Of a stretch of DNA of 64,000 bases, positions 59,401 to 64,000 are shown in pieces. The notes below the pieces were generated by a model, which worked only from the letters and a program-made list of their open reading frames with translations, was not told the DNA's origin and made no database searches. Where the stretch lies: NCBI RefSeq assembly GCF_020882245.1, contig NC_083598.1:62161858-62225857 (forward strand), read 5' to 3'. The translations under genes were made by a program, and so were the position numbers. Origin of the DNA: Rhopalosiphum padi. Its lineage: Eukaryota; Arthropoda; Insecta; Hemiptera; Aphididae. The stretch's first letter is position 1. The number at the start of each line of letters is the position of its first letter.

Positions 59401-62400
59401 GGGGATAAACACAAAACACAGCGAGGAGATATCCTGTTTAATGTACCTACATATTGTGTCCAATGTTCTATATCTATAATTTTAAGTTTACCCAAGCGCT
59501 TATATTATATAATATACACTGTATAGCATACATATTATATACTGTATAGAAAATATATATTATGCTGTCGATAAAAATACGTAATTATTATATGCTGTCT
59601 TGGGAAGGAAACAGATCAAAAAGAGGGAAATATTGCAGGAAATCGAAATGATGCTCGGAAAGAACTTAATAATAAATAATAATATAAAATAATGGGTAGG
59701 TATATAAGTCGTTGTATGTACAATTGCCGTCTGTCCAATTATTTTGTTGCGATCAGTCGATCTCAATTATTATTATACGACACGTAGGTAACGCACCGTG
59801 TACACATTACAATTTATAATAAAGGTATAAGGTATAACATAGATGTTCCCACTACCTTCATAACAATAACGGATTAATAATGGACGTACGGACGCAGTGG
59901 ATTTAGTTGCAAGTTGCCTCCTGTATAAAATGGACAGTAGTACGACTACACCAGTAGGTACACCACACATGCATGCAGCATTGTGGAAATACTAAATACT
60001 AAATAGTGTGCACGCGGAATTGTATCGGATAATATTTCTTTGTCGCCGCGTGTGTTCATGTCATAATGTATAATATAATATTATATCGTCTGCTTTTGGA
60101 TTCATCCCCCCAAACCAGACCCTTCAATATATTTTTCTCCCGTACTTATACAATAGGCGATGGCTATGACAGTATGACCTATGAATAATGATTATAAGGT
60201 GAAATTTGTGACAAGGCTAGTATATATATAGACAGGTCGTAGGTTATAGCTATAAACAGGCATTAGTAGCAATAATCATAACTATAACCGTGATACTATG
60301 CTTGACTTTGGATTCTTTGGAAACAAATATGGCTAGGATAATAATATGCATAGATATTTAATGAAAAATATATTAGCTAAAAGTAATACTACTTTGCTCA
60401 CGTTGTATTTTAAATTGAAATTGATATTTGTAGCTTTCAAGTTTTAGAAAATCGTAAACGGATCTGACGTTTCTGCGTTACAAGCTTCGTTTATTTGGCT
60501 CTCAGAAAAAGGAGTTTAATACTGAGATGGGCGAGATGGTCCAGTTCTTTTAGCAGTTGATCAAAGTTTGGCATATATTTACACATTGGTTACCAACAAG
60601 TTATTTAATGAGCATAAACTTATTTTGAATCATAAAATTAATAGCAATTAAACTGCAGTTTTAATTTCATTATACACATAATAATTATCTCAATCTCAAT
60701 AGGAATTCAGAAAAGTAGGTACCTAATAGAACAAAGCTAAAATTTAATTTGTGGCTTTTATAATATATTTTTATAGTATAATATGATTAATATGTCATAA
60801 ACAATTCTATTGTCTTGAAACAACTATGTTTAAATTTAAGTTAACATATAAAATTAATTTAAAATAGTAAAAATGATATAGAAATAAAAAAGGCCATTCC
60901 AAAATTCCTAAATAAATTTCGGTATGTATATTTAATTTAACAAGATATGAAACAGATATTTTATACCAAAACTAGCATGGAGCATCAAATATCTCCTATA
61001 GTTGCCATTAGATAAAAATGCTTAGTGTATTGAAATCCCATCCGCGATCCACATAAATGTTATATATTTATATGATTATAATTATGAACGGAGAGTGAAC
61101 ATAAGTAGATATAGGTATGTGTAGAAGAGTGCTCGCTGTGACAGACGACCGTATAGATAAGTCGTGTCCGGACGCGCATGAATGGTGAAATGAAATGAAA
61201 ACGTATTACAATAATTAATAAGACAATCTGAAGCAGTGACACCGTAATATTTATTTTGATATTAATATGTGCAGTGTGCACACTCGACGTACGTCAACGG
61301 ACCATCGCGAGCTGTCTAAGTTATTATTTACCAATCGAGAGAAATACGATAATTTATTGCCGAGATAATAAGATAATTGTGACAAAATAATAATAATCGC
61401 GTGAACTTTGAACTATAATTCACGTAAAAACAACGTCTTAATAGTAATAATTAATGTTATTAGGGCTAAGATATTAAAACATGTTTCTTTTTTTCTAATA
61501 TGAGATAGTAATGTAATTTTTATACATAATAACTTACATCAATTATTTCTTTTTTACAATTATTCCATTTTTGGCATTTTATTAAGTTTATTATTGGTAT
61601 TATTATTTGTAAATTGTAATAATTAATAAATAATATTACCAATAGGATATGTAGGTTTATAGATATACGCGGTAACCTACCTACTTATATTATATATTTA
61701 TATATAATATATTATATTTATATTTATATGTATATATTTTATGCATAACTATTATGCCCACACTGGCATATTATGCTAACTTTGATCATGTGATGGACGG
61801 GGGTACATACTTGTTACTTTTATTCACAGTAGGTACTAAATATAGTTGCTAATTGCTATAATTTATACCTATCTATGATCTATGTACGATTATTATAAAC
61901 GTATGTTATATTTATCTAATTAATGTAAAATACGGTACGTATAATATTATTTATGTTTATATAGATTATGTACCTGTACAATACATATAAGATATCTATA
62001 TAGATGTATAATATATTTAAAATTTTAATTCTGTATATACATTTTTTATAGTTTTATTCTTCGAAGCAAATTTTTTTTGAATGATTGAATAATTTGCTTC
62101 ACAATAAATTCTTCTTTTTCTTTAACATTTATCAAAGCTATATAGTCCATTGAATCTTTATTATCCCATAGAAATAAGTTTTTACTATTCTTAAGGTTAT
62201 AAATGTATTAAATAAACCAAAAACCTATCAATATAAAAAAAATGGGAAATTAAAAAATCGATTAATGTAATTATTATAAAAGTATTTAGAATGAAAAAGT
62301 TTGTTAGTTTCTAGTATTTTCCTAATTTTTATTTTTTTCTATATATTATTATTTTATATTACAGTTGTTGAAGTAAATTTATTGTAACTTATTGTATTAA

Positions 62401-63799
62401 GTTAAGTTTTAACAATAGGAGACGGTGAAGTGTTTATTTTATCCTTTATTTTACTATATTACCTAGTTTGATTTGCATGATTTTTAGTTTCATTAACTTT
62501 TTCTATTTCAAATGATATTTATTTTTATGTTTTAGTAAATATTTTAGTTTTTAAGAACACTTATAGATGTTTTACAAAGTACCTACAGAGTACAGCATCC
62601 CCTACTTAGCAAACATCTCTATAATGCAATATAATATTATAATGTACTATTTACAACGAATTCTATTAAAAAACTTATTTGGCCACTTTAAGTTCCGTAA
62701 AACAAATATAATATGGTTACTTGCGTATTATATTGCAGTATAGTCAGTTTACCTATATCTATGACCTAGATATGTATATTATTATACATAATGTTGTACC
62801 TACTGTGTGGCTGGTTGTGCTTACATCGTGTTGAAGAATACATATATTTATATTATATAATTTTCGTTTTTATAAGAGTGTTACCATTTGAAAGCTTCTT
62901 CAATTCAATCCTTTTGATATATTTTCGTATATAAATTTCTGTATTTACATAGAATATACGCTTTTATTGTAAAAATAATAATTACATATTGTGTATTTCC
63001 TATTTTATTAAAATATACATTATTTATATTTTTACAATAAGTAGAAGTGTTGTAGATATTTAATGGCTTTAATATATTCTTGAATGAAGAGACCTGCCAA
63101 CGAAGGTACTTCGGAACTCTTAAAATATGTAAAAAAAAATTATCTAGGTGATAAAGCATCAAAATACCTATATATATACATTTATTTAAAATTCTAATAT
63201 AGATATATCGCACCTAATTATGATGTTATTAAGTTATTTCGTTGTTATCTATACGCCGTTAATGCAGTCAAATTATCAAGTTGTTTATTATAAGTTATAA
63301 CAAGCTCTCGCCCGTTATTATTATTTGTTTTACACATCTTATAATGTATATTAATATAATATGTATGCACAATAAAAACACGAATTTGAACGAACTCGAT
63401 AAGGTTACTCGGCGGTATAACTCTCCGATAACAGTACTTACACACATATATATATATATACATATGTATCTATATGTATATATGTATAATACAAACGCAT
63501 TAATAATGTAATATTATAGTATTGTGTTGTTGTGATGAACGAGTCGACGACGGCGGTACATGGTGCGTGAACTAAAAATGATTTAGATAAGTGAATGAGA
63601 GTGTGGAAAAGACCTCTCTCGTCGTCGTACACAATATTCGAGACTCGAGTGTGTGTAATATATATTGCGTGTACGCACCACGCGCTAAACGATAATATTA
63701 TTATATTTTATAAGAAGTTCGCAACGCCAAACGAAACGTGATCGTTTACCGTTTATTAGGTTTTTATTTAGATTATTTACCTATTATGCTTTGATCTAG
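56432..63799. other. Gene-free AT-rich DNA with microsatellites
   Basis: No exon was supported. Less AT-rich patches at 57940-58110, 58560-58620, 58730-58930, 59860-60050 and 61100-61330 contain CpG but no domain-bearing frame. Open frames at 57973-58251 and 62905-63213 are low-complexity. TA microsatellites occur at about 58955 and 61685-61740, and TA/CA repeats at 63440-63490. Confidence 0.4.
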
Positions 63800-63952
63800 G
63801 ACAAAAAGTTAAAACATATAAATACGATTTCTGACTTCCGTTTTACACGCGTTGCTCGACACGTCGCCGCTGAAGACAATAACGGACGTATTATACGTAT
63901 TATTGTTGATGTATATTTATTATATAAATATTATATTAAATATAATAAATTG
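63800..63952 (+). promoter_or_regulatory. Putative promoter and first non-coding exon of a gene beyond the window
   Basis: A TATA-like CATATAAATAC near 63817 is followed about 30 bases on by GC-richer sequence (TTACACGCGTTGCTCGACAC, GTCGCCGCTGAAG). A strong donor, TTG then GTGAGTAG, starts at 63953. CpG density rises from about 63540. This fits a TATA promoter and short 5' UTR exon on the plus strand; the gene body is outside the window. Confidence 0.3.
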
Positions 63953-64000
63953 GTGAGTAGCGTATAATTTATTCGCATTTAATATACGAACGTATATTAA

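Overview
This is a eukaryotic nuclear window, very AT-rich, with many small spliced exons, GT-AG introns, A/T-rich intergenic DNA and abundant short DNA transposon derivatives. The protein sequences and repeat types (hAT-like MITEs with tracts of Gs or Cs, KRAB-A/integrase-type cysteine tails) suggest a hemipteran insect, most likely an aphid. That assignment is inference from the style of the sequence; no species can be named.

Layout. 1-5.6 kb is transposon debris: a non-LTR retrotransposon tail, copy 1 of a fold-back MITE, and other fragments. 5.6-17.06 kb holds a 17-exon plus-strand gene for a protein with three Tudor domains, about 721 aa, reconstructed here exon by exon; it is probably a germline/piRNA-granule type factor. 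17-42 kb has no confident host gene. It is a repeat-rich block with three copies (A, B, C) of a GC-richer composite repeat, two arrays of a ~332-340 bp tandem repeat beside them, a 1 kb direct duplication (D1/D2), several hAT-type MITEs with 8-bp target duplications, a Helitron-like element, and decayed retrotransposon and integrase fragments. 42.8-44.94 kb holds the long terminal exon of an unrecognised Asn/Ser-rich, probably nuclear protein. 47.08-49.02 kb is a single-exon VPS52 (GARP/EARP tethering complex). 51.06-52.60 kb is a five-exon NOSIP (U-box E3 ligase). 52.6-64 kb is mostly gene-free AT-rich DNA with two more MITEs; the right edge looks like the promoter and first non-coding exon of a gene beyond the window.

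The four genes lie on the plus strand, but nothing suggests joint regulation: VPS52 acts in endosome-to-Golgi traffic, NOSIP in ubiquitin ligation/spliceosome-linked functions, and the Tudor protein probably in RNA granules. The least explained parts are the composite-repeat/satellite block (18-24 kb and 37.7-41.8 kb), the D1/D2 duplication, and the internal repeat structure of the Tudor gene.
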